From positions 62,001 through 126,000 of the forward strand of contig NZ_BDGT01000004.1 of assembly GCF_001748285.1 (NCBI RefSeq): a stretch of 64,000 nt of DNA, given 5' to 3'. The position numbers and the translations under genes are program-made. The DNA is from Thermogemmatispora onikobensis. Its GTDB lineage: Bacteria; Chloroflexota; Ktedonobacteria; Ktedonobacterales; Ktedonobacteraceae. Positions 26,209 through 35,278 of the stretch are shown in pieces. How positions within the stretch are numbered: position 1 is the stretch's first letter; every line of letters begins with the position of its first letter. The notes under the pieces were generated by a model. The model searched no databases, was not told where the DNA came from, and was given only the letters and a program-made list of their open reading frames with translations.

Positions 26209-27174
26209 TTAGGGAAGCCAGCCCTGTAGCTCGTCAGGCTGACGCTTTCCTTCAGGCATGAGCAGTAAAAGATGATTCCAGGGATCGCGGACAGCGATCG
26301 TCTCGTTATGAGACACAAAGGGCCAGCGCGCCTGCTCTAGACGCTCGGCGACACGTTCGACGTCCTGCCGGGCTGGCAGTTCAATGGAGAAGAGACGCAA
26401 GCCCAGGCTCCCTTCAGGCGGCGGGGGTGCCCCACGGCTCTCCCAGGTGTTCAGGCCAAGATGATGATGGTAGCCGCCCGCCGAGACGAAGAGCGCCCCA
26501 GGCATGCGCGCGGTAATCGCAAAACCGAGGAGTTGATGATAGAAGTGCTCGGCCTGGCGCAGGTCAGCCACTCGCAGGTGCACATGACCAATAGTGGTGC
26601 CAGTCGGTAGCCCTTGCCAGGGCTGCTTGCCTAACTCGCTCCGTCCCTCAGCAAGCATGGCCTCCAGATCAATGGGATCGGTGGCCATCGCGATCTGTCC
26701 GTTTTGCCAGCGCCAGCTTTCACGCGGGCGATCACGATAGATTTCAATGCCGTTGCCTTCAGGATCGGAGAGATACAGCGCTTCGCTGACGAGATGGTCA
26801 GCATAGCCTCCCAAAGGGTAACGGCAGGTGGCCAGCCGAGCCAGCGAGCGTGCTAAAGCTGGCCGCGAGGGGACCAGGATGGCGAAGTGGTAGAGACCCG
26901 TGCTCCAGGACGGTGGCCGCGGCGCCTCAGCTTGTTCAAGTAAGAGCAGCAACGGCTGTCTCTGGCTCTCCGGCCCTTGTGCCTGACTCTCCCCGCTGGC
27001 TGCCTCCAGCCAAGCCCACCGCTCACCCTCTTCCAGGAGACGAAAGCCGAGGACCTCCTCGTAGAAGTGTCGCTCACGCTCTAGTCTGGCCACCGTCAAG
27101 GCAACCAGGCCAATGTGTGTGGCCGCGGGCAGGACAGCATCCCCATGCATACCGCTTTCATCTTGCCTCTTCAT
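26209..27174 (-). CDS. Two-domain VOC (glyoxalase/extradiol dioxygenase-like) protein
   Basis: About 321 aa with two tandem vicinal-oxygen-chelate modules: THIGLVALTVARLERERHFYEEVLGF to DPEGNGIEIY (about 18-155), and GTTIGHVHLRVADLRQAEHFYHQLLGF to DPWNHLLLLM (about 190-305). This is the layout of CatE-type catechol 2,3-dioxygenases and related proteins. Likely metal ligands His and Glu are visible, but the final Glu position of the second module appears to be replaced (WNHLLLL), so the reaction is uncertain. The longest frame runs to 27501 with an unrelated Arg/Ser-rich extension; I start at ATG 27174, and a second ATG at 27149 is possible. Divergent from the alcohol dehydrogenase gene. Confidence 0.8.
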   Translation of the reverse strand: MKRQDESGMHGDAVLPAATHIGLVALTVARLERERHFYEEVLGFRLLEEGERWAWLEAASGESQAQGPESQRQPLLLLLEQAEAPRPPSWSTGLYHFAILVPSRPALARSLARLATCRYPLGGYADHLVSEALYLSDPEGNGIEIYRDRPRESWRWQNGQIAMATDPIDLEAMLAEGRSELGKQPWQGLPTGTTIGHVHLRVADLRQAEHFYHQLLGFAITARMPGALFVSAGGYHHHLGLNTWESRGAPPPPEGSLGLRLFSIELPARQDVERVAERLEQARWPFVSHNETIAVRDPWNHLLLLMPEGKRQPDELQGWLP

Positions 27175-27272
27175 AGCTGGTGCACGGCTCCCGGCAGCTG
27201 CGCCGTGCCTTCCCTCCTTTCTTCTCGTCCTTGCTGACGGCGACTTGGCCGACGAGGATTCCGCCCGCTCCT

Positions 27273-27297
27273 CCTTACTTACAAAATAAAAGTAAGG
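27273..27297. promoter_or_regulatory. 8-bp inverted repeat in the divergent VOC/alcohol dehydrogenase gap
   Basis: CCTTACTT (27273-27280) and AAGTAAGG (27290-27297) flank nine A/T-rich bases. It lies about 100 bp before the VOC start and 100 bp before the -35 of the dehydrogenase promoter. Its symmetry suggests a dimeric repressor site, but there is no other evidence. Confidence 0.35.
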
Positions 27298-27375
27298 GAG
27301 AGCATAGCAGTATACAACATGGGGGAGGTGGGCGCAAGGCCAGCGAGGTTGGTGGGTAGTGGCTCCAGAGCGACA

Positions 27376-27405
27376 TTGTAGAAAATACATCCTTTCCAGT
27401 ATACT
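27376..27405 (+). promoter_or_regulatory. Sigma-70-like promoter for the alcohol dehydrogenase
   Basis: TTGTAG (27376-27381), 18 bases, TATACT (27400-27405), about 100 bases before ATG 27504. Confidence 0.5.
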
Positions 27406-27503
27406 TATGGATGATCGTATTTGTTGCTGACTTGGGCAGCCAGTCCGGGCGGCGCGTCGGCCCGGGGATCTCAGCGTTCCCAAGAGAAGAGAGGACTTCA
27501 ACG

Positions 27504-28610
27504 ATGAAAACCAGAACCGCCGTCATCTACGAACCTGGTACCCCCATCCGCGTTGAAGAGATCGAACTTGACCCACCCAAAGAGCAGGAAGTGCTTGTCC
27601 GTATGGTAGCTGCAGGCGTCTGCCATTCCGATTACCACGTGGTCAAAGGTGACCTGCCAGCCTACTTGCCAATGGCGCTTGGGCATGAAGGGGCCGGCAT
27701 CATCGAGCAGGTCGGCCCTGGTGTCAGCGACCTGAAGCCGGGCGACCACGTACTCATGAGCTTCATCCCGGCCTGCGGCAGCTGTCCCTCCTGCGTCTCC
27801 GGCCACAGCAACCTCTGCGACAAAGGGGCGGGCACGCTGAACGGTCCTTTGCTGGACGGCACTTTCCGCATGCACGGCGAAAAAGGCGATATTGGCCAAT
27901 TTTGCTACATTGGCAGTTTCAGCGAATACACCGTCGTCCCTGCTATGTCGGTGGTCAAGATCGCTGACTACTATCCCCTGAGCCGAGCCGTGCTGGTGAG
28001 CTGCGGCGTCCCCACCGGCGTCGGCTCCGTCATCCACCGGGCCCGCGTTACGCCCGGCAGCACCGTTATGGTCATCGGCTGCGGCGGCATCGGCATGAAC
28101 ATCGTGCAGGGAGCAGCCATCGCCGGGGCGCGCATGATCATCGCGGTCGATATCCACGATTTCAAGCTGGAGAAAGCCAAAGAGTTCGGCGCCACCCACA
28201 CCATCAACTCCAGCCAGGAAGATCCCGTCAATAAGACCCTGGAACTGACCTGGGGCGTCGGCGTCGACTATGCCTTTGAAGCGATCGCCACACCGGAGAC
28301 CATCGCCCAGGCTTTCAATGCTACCGCCAAGAATGGGACCGTGGTGGTGGCCGGCCTCTCGCCCTTCCTGGCGCAGGCCATTCCCATCTCTCCGCTCAAC
28401 CTGGTCCTTTACCAGAAAACCCTCATGGGCACCCTCTTCGGCGATTCGCAGCCGCGCAACGACATTCCTCTGCTGCTGCGCATGTACGAGAGCGGTAAGA
28501 TCAAGCTCGATGAGCTGGTGACGCGAACCTACAAGCTGGATCAGATCAATGAGGCTTACGATGATCTACTCGCCGGGCGGAACATCCGGGGCGTGATCGA
28601 GTTCAGCTAG
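27504..28610 (+). CDS. NDMA-dependent-type zinc alcohol dehydrogenase (mycofactocin-associated)
   Basis: 368-aa zinc-dependent medium-chain dehydrogenase. Catalytic-zinc Cys in GVCHSDYH and the GHEGAG segment, structural-zinc cysteines CGSCPSCVSGHSNLC, and the NAD loop GCGGIGMNIVQGAAIAGA are all present. The overall sequence resembles the group of alcohol dehydrogenases that use tightly bound NAD(H) and need an artificial acceptor (NDMA) in vitro, known to co-occur with mycofactocin. Its place beside mftA, mftB, mftC and mftF supports that reading. It probably oxidises primary alcohols. ATG 27504 has AGAGGA upstream; the frame extends to 27411 without a ribosome-binding site. Confidence 0.87.
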   Translation: MKTRTAVIYEPGTPIRVEEIELDPPKEQEVLVRMVAAGVCHSDYHVVKGDLPAYLPMALGHEGAGIIEQVGPGVSDLKPGDHVLMSFIPACGSCPSCVSGHSNLCDKGAGTLNGPLLDGTFRMHGEKGDIGQFCYIGSFSEYTVVPAMSVVKIADYYPLSRAVLVSCGVPTGVGSVIHRARVTPGSTVMVIGCGGIGMNIVQGAAIAGARMIIAVDIHDFKLEKAKEFGATHTINSSQEDPVNKTLELTWGVGVDYAFEAIATPETIAQAFNATAKNGTVVVAGLSPFLAQAIPISPLNLVLYQKTLMGTLFGDSQPRNDIPLLLRMYESGKIKLDELVTRTYKLDQINEAYDDLLAGRNIRGVIEFS

Positions 28611-28666
28611 CTCGCCTTTGCTCGCGGCTTCCTGCTCCGGCCCAAGCCTCGGCTGTCAGACAGGCG

Positions 28667-28696
28667 AGGCGATGCAGAGGCGTTTCTGCATCGCCT
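28667..28696. terminator. 12-bp perfect hairpin after the alcohol dehydrogenase
   Basis: AGGCGATGCAGA (28667-28678) pairs fully with TCTGCATCGCCT (28685-28696) around six bases, 57 bases after the stop. No T run follows, so it may end transcription inefficiently or protect the 3' end. The rest of the gap to 29077 is without genes; a lone TACAAT at 28963 could be a -10 for the thiolase operon. Confidence 0.45.
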
Positions 28697-29077
28697 GCAG
28701 GAAAACGCTCACGTAGATGGAAGATAAGCCTGGCGATGTATTCTCCGCAGCAGCGTGACGGCGAATGCAGCGCCAGGCTGCACTCAGCGTGCGCAATGTG
28801 CGTCTCTCTTCTAGATCGGTCCTCCTTCCCAGGAAGAGACCTGGCACAGCGCTCGCGCAGAGCTGCTCGCCTCTCTCGCCCCATCTAGTGGTTGGCAGAC
28901 ACATCCAAGCGGGGTTTGCTCTGTTGTTAGCTGGCTACTAGTAAAAATTCGCAGCGATCACGTACAATAACTCCAGTGGAGGCGTGATTGTCTGTCCCGA
29001 CTGCCGCCGTCAGAGACGACTGCCCAGCGAGCGGGCAGCGGGCGAGAGACGAGGCAGCCAGCAAAGGAGCAAGGACC

Positions 29078-30241
29078 ATGAAGCACCAGGAAGCTGTCAT
29101 TGTTGCAGCAGTTCGTACCCCCATTGGTATCGGCAAGCCTGACAGAGGGAAGCTCACAGGTATCCGTCCCGACGAGCTGGCCGCTATGACCCTGGCCGAA
29201 GTTGTACGCCGGGCCGGCATCGAGAAAGGGCTTGTCGAGGACGTGATCATGGGCTGCGTGACCCAGATCGGCGAGCAGGGCCTCAACATCGGACGGGTCG
29301 CCCCCCTGATCGCAGATTTCCCCGTTGAGACCTGTGGCGTCAGCGTGAATCGCATGTGCGGTTCCAGCGAACAAGCCATCCACTTTGCCGCTCAGGCCAT
29401 TATCTCTGGCACTGTCGACGTCGCCATCGCTGCCGGCGTTGAGAGTATGAGCCGGGTTCCAATGGGTTCAGACAAGGCCGGCGCCAGCTTCAGCGAGAAG
29501 CTCATCGCTCGCTATCCGTTGGTCCCCCAGGGCATTTCGGCTGAGCTGGTAGCAGAGAAGTGGCACATTACGCGCGAAGAGGCCGACGCCTTCTCGTTAG
29601 AGAGCCACCGTCGCGCCGCCGCCGCTACAGCAGAAGGTCGCTTCAAGCCAGAGATTATGCCGATAGAGGTGACCCTGCCCGATGGCAGCCGCGAAGTCAT
29701 GACCAGCGACCAGGGTATTCGCCCCAATACCTCGCTAGAGCAGCTTGCTGCTCTCAAGACTGTCTTCAAGCCCGATGGCATTATCACTGCGGGCAACTCC
29801 AGCCAGATCAGCGATGGCGCCGCCGCTGTTCTCTTGATGTCTGACAGCAAGGCTCAGGAGTTGGGCCTCAAGCCCCTGGCGCGCATCGTCGCTATGGCCA
29901 CAGCCGGCGTTGATCCTGTAATGATGCTCAGCGGCCCCATCCCCGCGACACAGAAGGTCCTCAAGAAGGCAGGTCTTCGTCTGGCCGATATCGATCTCGT
30001 GGAAATCAACGAGGCCTTCGCTTCCGTCCCGCTGGCCTGGGCCCGCGAGCTTGATCCTGATATGAGCCGCGTCAATGTCAACGGCGGAGCTATCGCCCTG
30101 GGCCATCCCCTGGGCGCCAGCGGCGCTCGGCTGATGACAACGCTCGTTCATGAGCTGCAGCGCCGCAGCGGACGCTACGGCCTGCAGACCATGTGCATCG
30201 GCCACGGCATGGCCACAGCTACGATCATCGAAAGGATCTAG
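29078..30241 (+). CDS. Thiolase family protein (acetyl-CoA C-acyltransferase)
   Basis: 387-aa thiolase with the acyl-accepting Cys in [16 protein letters not shown] (near 90), the NEAFAS segment, [16 protein letters not shown] with catalytic His, and the second Cys in [12 protein letters not shown]. It catalyses thiolytic cleavage of 3-oxoacyl-CoA or the reverse condensation. AAAGGAGCAAGGA precedes ATG 29078; the frame upstream to 28988 is not used. Three bases separate its stop from the first acyl-CoA dehydrogenase, so the three genes 29078-32539 form one operon with a terminator at 32608. Confidence 0.93.
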   Translation: MKHQEAVIVAAVRTPIGIGKPDRGKLTGIRPDELAAMTLAEVVRRAGIEKGLVEDVIMGCVTQIGEQGLNIGRVAPLIADFPVETCGVSVNRMCGSSEQAIHFAAQAIISGTVDVAIAAGVESMSRVPMGSDKAGASFSEKLIARYPLVPQGISAELVAEKWHITREEADAFSLESHRRAAAATAEGRFKPEIMPIEVTLPDGSREVMTSDQGIRPNTSLEQLAALKTVFKPDGIITAGNSSQISDGAAAVLLMSDSKAQELGLKPLARIVAMATAGVDPVMMLSGPIPATQKVLKKAGLRLADIDLVEINEAFASVPLAWARELDPDMSRVNVNGGAIALGHPLGASGARLMTTLVHELQRRSGRYGLQTMCIGHGMATATIIERI

Positions 30242-30244
30242 CCT

Positions 30245-31351
30245 ATGCTCGACTTTGCCCCAACTGAAGAGCAGGAGGAGATTCGCAAGCTCGCCCAGAG
30301 CATCGCCCTTGATCATCTGCGGCCCCATGCCCGCAAGGCCGAGGCTGAACATGACAGCTCTACCGAGCTGCGGCTGACTCTGGCCCAGACCGGCCTGACG
30401 ACTCCTTTCCCCGAGGAATATGGCGGCTCTGGCCCCCTGGAAGCCGTGACCTACACCCTCATCGCCGAGGAGCTGGCTTACGGCGACCCGGGGCTGGCGC
30501 TCAACATCATCGGCTCCCTCATGGGGCCGCTCACGGTCTGGCTGGCCGGCAGCCGCGAGCAACAGGAGCGCTATCTGCCCCCCTTCGGCGATCCTACTAG
30601 CGGCTACTTGCAGCGTGGCAGTCTGGCCTTTGCCGAGCAAAGCGGCGGCTATACCCTGGCAGATGTCCACCTGCAAGCCCGCCGCACCGGCGAGGGCTAC
30701 CTGCTTAACGGCACCAAGCGCGATGTCGTGCATGGTCAGCGCGCCGACCTGCGCGTGGTTCTGGCACGCCTGGCAGAGAGTGAGGACGAGAGCAGTGAGG
30801 GCAGGCTCTGCGCCTTCGTGCTCCCCGGCGTTCAGGAGGGACTGCGCATTCAGGACGAGGAGGAGAAGCTCGGGCTACAGGCCGCTCCCAGTGCTACCTA
30901 TCACTTCAACCAGGCTCAGCTGCCAGCTGAGGCCCTGCTCGGCGAGGCCGGCAGCAGCGGGGTCGTGCGCGCCGCTACCCTCTATCAGATCCTGCGCGCC
31001 GCCATCGCCTGCGGCACCGCGCGCGCCGCCTTCGAATATTGCTCAGCCTACGCCCGCGAACGCATCGCCTTCGGACGCCCGATCGTCTCCTACCAGGGCA
31101 TCGCCTTTATCATCGCCGAAATGGCTATGAAGCTCGATGCCGCCCGTCTGCTTACCTGGCGTGCCGCCTGCTCTTGGGACCGTGGGGAAGCCGATGAGAC
31201 GCTGATCTACGAGGCAGAGAGTGCGCAACGCCAGGCTGTCAAAATGGCTCAGGCAGCCACAACGGATGCGATTCAGGTTATGGGTGGCGCCGGCTTCATG
31301 CAGGATCACCCCGCCGAAATGTGGATGCGCGATGCAGCCGCGATGGAGTGA
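30245..31351 (+). CDS. Acyl-CoA dehydrogenase family protein lacking the C-terminal catalytic segment
   Basis: 368 aa. The N-terminal helical domain, beta domain and C-terminal helical domain of the acyl-CoA dehydrogenase fold are recognisable (RERIAFGRPIVSYQGIAF; AIQVMGGAGFMQDHPAEMWMRDA). It stops right after MRDAAAME and lacks the usual EGT-x-x-IQ-x-x-x-AR tail, which holds the common catalytic Glu. The typical ALTEP-GSD flavin segment is also degenerate (AFAEQSGGYTLADV). The stop is real in all frames; no frameshift restores the tail. The next gene has what this one lacks, so an obligate heteromer with it is plausible. Confidence 0.85.
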   Translation: MLDFAPTEEQEEIRKLAQSIALDHLRPHARKAEAEHDSSTELRLTLAQTGLTTPFPEEYGGSGPLEAVTYTLIAEELAYGDPGLALNIIGSLMGPLTVWLAGSREQQERYLPPFGDPTSGYLQRGSLAFAEQSGGYTLADVHLQARRTGEGYLLNGTKRDVVHGQRADLRVVLARLAESEDESSEGRLCAFVLPGVQEGLRIQDEEEKLGLQAAPSATYHFNQAQLPAEALLGEAGSSGVVRAATLYQILRAAIACGTARAAFEYCSAYARERIAFGRPIVSYQGIAFIIAEMAMKLDAARLLTWRAACSWDRGEADETLIYEAESAQRQAVKMAQAATTDAIQVMGGAGFMQDHPAEMWMRDAAAME

Positions 31352-31357
31352 TGTCCT

Positions 31358-32539
31358 ATGATCGATTTTACTCTGAGCAAAGCGCAACAGGCGGCCCGCG
31401 ACTACGCCCACCAGGTGGCACTGGAGGAGATGCGCCCGCTCTCGCTGGAATGCGACCGCACCGAAGAGATTCCTGAGTCGTTTTTCTGGAACATGCAGCG
31501 CCGTTACTGGGGTGGTGCTGCCGCTCAAGCACGGGCCTACGGCCAGGATGAAGGCGTCAGACAGGAGAACCTGCTGAGTGTCATCTCACAGGAAGAAATG
31601 GCCTGGGGTGATGCGGCTCTGGCCACGGCTATTCCCGGGCCAGGTCTGGCGGCTCCGCCGATTCTATCGCAGGGTACCCCCGAGCAGCAGGCGCGCTTCC
31701 TGAGCATCTATATGGATGGCCAGCTTCACTGGGGCGCCCTGGCCCTGACCGAGCCAGGCATCGGCTCCGATGTAGCTGGCATGTCGACCACCGCCGTGCT
31801 CGACGGCGATGAGTGGGTCATTAACGGCCATAAGCACTATATCACCAATGGCGCCCGCGCCGACCTGATCGTGACCTTCGCCACGATTGATAAGAGCCTG
31901 GGGCGCGAGGGCATCCGTCCTTTCGTGGTTCCCAAAGGCACGCCGGGCCTGATCGTGGGTCGCATTGAGAAGAAGATGGGTCTGCGCGCCTCCCAGACGG
32001 CAGAACTCATTTTTGACAACTGCCGCATTCCCAAAGAGAACTTGCTCGCGGGACGCGGCGAGAGGAAAGCGGGCTTCAAAGCCGCAATGGGCACACTCGA
32101 CGCCACCAGGCCAATGGTGGGTGCCCTGGCGGTGGGCATCGCTCGCGCGGCTTACGAGGCTGCTTGCGAGTGGCTACGCGAGGAGCTGCCCGCCGGCTAT
32201 CCTCCACAGAAACGACGCGCCTGGGAGGAAGAGCTGAAGGAGCTGGGCCAGGAGATCGAGATGGCCCGTTTCCTGGTCTGGCGCGCCGCCTGGATGGCCG
32301 ATCGCCGTATTCCTAACTCGAAAGAGGCTTCGATGAGCAAGGCTTACGCCGGTGCTTTGGTGATGAAGGCCACGGCCACCGCGGTGCGCATCACCGCTCC
32401 TGGCGAGGAGAGCGAGCGGAAATTGCTGATCCAGAAGTGGTTCCGCGACGCTAAGGTCTTCGACATCTTCGAGGGCACCGCCCAGATTCAGCGCCTGGTC
32501 ATCGCCCGGCGCCTCTTCCCCAACATCGATATTCCTTAA
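31358..32539 (+). CDS. Acyl-CoA dehydrogenase
   Basis: 393-aa flavoprotein dehydrogenase. It has LALTEPGIGSDVAG, INGHKHYITNGARAD and the C-terminal WFRDAKVFDIFEGTAQIQRLVIAR with the catalytic-type Glu in EGT. The segment that usually reads GG-x-G before RDAK is replaced by ITAPGEESERKLLIQKW, while that GGAG is present in the upstream partner. The two genes are six bases apart, with GGAGTGATG of the first stop region acting as ribosome-binding site. Together they look like the two halves of an alpha2beta2 acyl-CoA dehydrogenase such as those known from mycobacterial steroid catabolism; this is inference from complementarity. Confidence 0.88.
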   Translation: MIDFTLSKAQQAARDYAHQVALEEMRPLSLECDRTEEIPESFFWNMQRRYWGGAAAQARAYGQDEGVRQENLLSVISQEEMAWGDAALATAIPGPGLAAPPILSQGTPEQQARFLSIYMDGQLHWGALALTEPGIGSDVAGMSTTAVLDGDEWVINGHKHYITNGARADLIVTFATIDKSLGREGIRPFVVPKGTPGLIVGRIEKKMGLRASQTAELIFDNCRIPKENLLAGRGERKAGFKAAMGTLDATRPMVGALAVGIARAAYEAACEWLREELPAGYPPQKRRAWEEELKELGQEIEMARFLVWRAAWMADRRIPNSKEASMSKAYAGALVMKATATAVRITAPGEESERKLLIQKWFRDAKVFDIFEGTAQIQRLVIARRLFPNIDIP

Positions 32540-32607
32540 CTTAAACGAAGCGATAAGCAGCAGGGAGGCAGAGACGAGAGGAAGCAAGGCGGGCCAGAAT
32601 CGTCAAC

Positions 32608-32626
32608 CGGCTGATCAGCCGTTTTT
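32608..32626 (+). terminator. Intrinsic terminator of the thiolase-dehydrogenase operon
   Basis: CGGCT/AGCCG around GATC (32608-32621) followed by five Ts (to 32626). An outer GGCGGGC (32588-32594) and GCCCGCC (32627-32633) could form an enclosing helix. The remaining bases of 32540-32931 show no gene. Confidence 0.7.
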
Positions 32627-32931
32627 GCCCGCCCCCTCTCGTCGTAATCCGGCTCCAGAGGTCCGCCATAGGCAAAAAAACGGCACTGTCGGAAGTCCTC
32701 GATCCTGAGCAAGCCGACTCTCTGCCCTGGCCCGCAGTCAGTCTGGCCGGCAAGGCTACAGCCAACGAGAGCGGCCTTTGAGACCCTCGGTCAGGAGTCG
32801 TTGACCTCTCTCTCCTGCGTGCCCATCGGCACCTTTTTGCTCCCCCCACCCTGTCCAGGATCAGTTGACCAGCGTTCGCTTTTCAGCCCTGGTCGGGTCG
32901 AGGTCCTCCGACATGCGCCGCCTTTCTGACC

Positions 32932-33144
32932 TTAGCGCGTGGCTCCTTCCTCGTCGAACGGCACTTCTTCGTCCGACGGGTCCAGCATTTCGTCCTCCAG
33001 CTGCTCGTCAAGCCACTCGTCCAGGTCGCGATAGTCGCGTTTGACGAGGCGACGTCGCCCCTCAAATTCGCGCTCACGCTCCCGCTTGAATTTGAAGCGG
33101 GAGCGCTTCATGTCGACGCGCTTGTCACGCAGCTTTCCTCGCAC
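32932..33144 (-). CDS. Small highly charged protein, unknown
   Basis: 70 aa. The N-terminal half is strongly basic (KLRDKRVDMKRSRFKFKREREREFEGRR when read over residues 4-31) and the C-terminal half strongly acidic (DEWLDEQLEDEMLDPSDEEVPFDEE over about 43-67). It starts at GTG, seven bases after a near-perfect AGGAGG, which is the main reason to believe it. It could bind nucleic acid or the ribosome, but no family is recognised. It stands alone, convergent with the dehydrogenase operon. Confidence 0.62.
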   Translation of the reverse strand: MRGKLRDKRVDMKRSRFKFKREREREFEGRRRLVKRDYRDLDEWLDEQLEDEMLDPSDEEVPFDEEGATR

Positions 33145-33912
33145 GCTCTCACCTCCTCTCTACACGGGATTGGCACAAATTGAACCAGACACCACCGGGC
33201 AGAGGTCTTAGCGTGCTATCCCTGCAACGCGCAAGCCTCTCCGTCAGCGTAAGCCGCTCCATCTTGTGTACAGAGTACATCTCAGGTCAGAACATAGAGC
33301 CAATCTGGTAAGGATAGGAGTAGAGGAATCGTGCAGCATGGTGAATGCCAGGCCCATACCGTCTTCACATCATCAGAGCAGCGAACCCTTCCCTTCCTGG
33401 AGGAGAACTGAAGAGACAACGGGAGGGAACAGAGGGGAAGCCAGCAGCCGGTATCGACTGGGCCGGCCTGTCAGGCTCTGTCGTCGATAGGAGGGAACCT
33501 TCATCATTGTCGCACCCTCACGAGGGTTGTCCTCCGTAGAGTAGACCTCCTCGTAGGCGTTACTCCTGTGCATGGTTCCTGCAATGGACTGAGAAATAAG
33601 CATAAAAGTCTGAGAATGAGTGTACCTACAGGGACCCTAAAAGTCAAGAGCCTCTTCGCCGGTTTCGCCCTTTCATCCTGGCGATTCGACCTGCTTCGGC
33701 CCTCTGCCGCAGCCAGTGCACTGGTCAGGGCAACCACTGAGCGATAGCCGACGCCGATGCTCAAGAGGCAAACCGCGTCACCCAGCCAGCATGCAGGGGA
33801 AGAAGGGAGGGAAGGCCAGTAGCGCCATCCAGGCGGGAACACGCAGGCTCCCGTTTGCTTCTGCAAGCAGCGTGAAAGAGAGCGTGCTCCCCCCCTTCTG
33901 CCCCGATTCGCT
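33145..33912. other. Gene-free stretch of about 770 bases
   Basis: No reading frame has both coding character and a ribosome-binding site. Small symmetric elements are visible: ACCCTC/GAGGGT near 33512-33526 and the palindrome CCAGTGCACTGG (33713-33724). None has a T tract or other sign of function. Confidence 0.45.
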
Positions 33913-34293
33913 TCAGGAGCGTCGATAGTTCCAGCTATCGGTCAGAAAGATCTTCAGCAGTCCTCGGGCGATCAAGGCCGCGATCACCACCTCGATCACA
34001 ATCATCGTGATCCACAACCAGGCCAGAGGAATCCCCTGGTGAGTCGCCGCGGACTCCGTGCTGAAGGAAGTCGTCACCAGCAGCGTGATTAAGAGCACTA
34101 GAGGCACTAAGAAAAGGGCCACCGAAGCCAGAATGACGAAGGCCGGAATGGCAATGCGCCACCAGCCAGAATCTCGCAGGCTCTCAGTCTTAGCCGTGCC
34201 AAAGGCATGGCGCTCTTCCGTCGGCTGCCCCGCCGTTCCTGCAGGCTGAGCCCCGACGCCTGTGGTGGCAGCCTGCTGTTCCTGTGCGCTCAT
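33913..34293 (-). CDS. Small membrane protein, two transmembrane segments
   Basis: 126 aa. A polar, Gln/Ala/Thr-rich N-terminal tail (1-40) is followed by two hydrophobic segments (about 47-74 and 90-114) and a short C-terminus ending SWNYRRS. It starts at ATG 34293, eight bases after GAGGGG; seven residues upstream in frame are unlikely to be translated. The function is unknown. It is divergent from comF; TATAAT- and TATACT-like -10 hexamers occur on the minus strand between 34330 and 34370 without convincing -35 boxes. Confidence 0.6.
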   Translation of the reverse strand: MSAQEQQAATTGVGAQPAGTAGQPTEERHAFGTAKTESLRDSGWWRIAIPAFVILASVALFLVPLVLLITLLVTTSFSTESAATHQGIPLAWLWITMIVIEVVIAALIARGLLKIFLTDSWNYRRS

Positions 34294-34477
34294 CGAGAAA
34301 ACCCCTCTTTCCATAAGGCGTGATGATGGCTGGTTTCAGTATACCATATCGCAGCACCAGCGCCGCATTATACCGCCCGTCTCTTGCATAATCCAGACGG
34401 ACAGCATATCCTCCCTCTCGTGGGCCGCATAGCCAGCGCCCGCTGGCCCACCGTCGATAGTTCCAGCCGCTGGCCTG

Positions 34478-35278
34478 ATGCCCGGGACCGAGGACCTGAC
34501 TGGCCCCATTCACGATCATGATGGGCCAGACCAGCTCCTCTCGTCGAGAAAGGAGAGACCTACCCTGAGAAGAAGACCCGACTTTACCCACTGGACAGAG
34601 CGCTTGCTCGATCTACTCTTTCCGCCACGCTGTGCCGGCTGCGCCAGCAGTGGCAGCCTTCTCTGTCCTGCTTGCCTGCAGGCGATCGCCCGCCTCCAAG
34701 AGCAGCGCTGCTTGCGTTGTGCTCTGCCATGTCACGGCTCCCCCTGCCGACGTTGCCGCTTCTCTGGCGCCAGCCTGTTCGCCCTCCAGGCCGTTGCCCT
34801 TTACGAGGAACCGCTGCGCTCCTGCATCCACCACCTGAAATATCAGGGTCTCACACGGCTGGCTCAGCCTCTAGGAAGCATGCTGGCCTCGTGCTACCGC
34901 CGCTACCACCTGCGAGCCGACCTCGTGGTGGCTGTCCCGTTGCACCCTGAGCGCGAGCGCCAGCGTGGCTACAACCATGCCCGCCTGCTGGCAGACGTTT
35001 GTGCGCACGAGCTGGGGCTTCCTTGCGCCCATTCGTTGCTACAGCGTGTACGAGTCACCGCCGCGCAGGCTGGCCTCTCCACCAGCGAGCGTCGGCAGAA
35101 CGTGGTTGGCGCCTTCTACTGTCAGCCCCAAGAGAGAGACCTCTCGCTGCCAGGGAGCACTGTCCTGCTGATCGACGACGTCTGCACGACAGGGGCAACG
35201 CTGGAGGCCTGCGCTACCGCGCTTCTTCAAAGAGGAACGGGCATGGTCCAGGCCCTCGTCCTGGCTATCCCTGGTTAG
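34478..35278 (+). CDS. comF: ComF family phosphoribosyltransferase-like protein
   Basis: Up to 266 aa. An N-terminal four-cysteine zinc module (CAGCASSGSLLCPAC, then CLRC and CRRC) precedes a type I phosphoribosyltransferase fold with PLHPERERQRGYNHA and the PRPP-binding loop VLLIDDVCTTGATL. ComF proteins take part in uptake or processing of transforming DNA in naturally competent bacteria; the biochemical activity is unclear. The start is unsure: ATG 34478 lacks a ribosome-binding site, while AAAGGAG at about 34548 would fit a non-ATG start near 34566, just before the conserved part. The 3' end overlaps the convergent lipoprotein gene by 14 bases. Confidence 0.85.
   Translation: MPGTEDLTGPIHDHDGPDQLLSSRKERPTLRRRPDFTHWTERLLDLLFPPRCAGCASSGSLLCPACLQAIARLQEQRCLRCALPCHGSPCRRCRFSGASLFALQAVALYEEPLRSCIHHLKYQGLTRLAQPLGSMLASCYRRYHLRADLVVAVPLHPERERQRGYNHARLLADVCAHELGLPCAHSLLQRVRVTAAQAGLSTSERRQNVVGAFYCQPQERDLSLPGSTVLLIDDVCTTGATLEACATALLQRGTGMVQALVLAIPG

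Noticed and set aside
27175-27501. N-terminal extension of the VOC protein
   Set aside because: The extra 109 residues are Arg/Ser/Pro-rich, unlike VOC proteins, cross the divergent promoter of the alcohol dehydrogenase and have no ribosome-binding site.
30245-31351. Frameshift or pseudogene explanation for the short acyl-CoA dehydrogenase
   Set aside because: No other frame near 31351 encodes the missing EGT tail and the next gene begins six bases later with its own start, so the short end seems genuine.
33373-33603. Short minus-strand frame of 76 aa
   Set aside because: No good ribosome-binding site or recognisable domain; composition looks non-coding.
34190-34591. Minus-strand frame encoding WNYRR, like the end of the 33913 gene
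   Set aside because: The shared stretch is only about 16 bases, which can arise by chance in 64 kb; the frame lacks a ribosome-binding site and overlaps two better genes.
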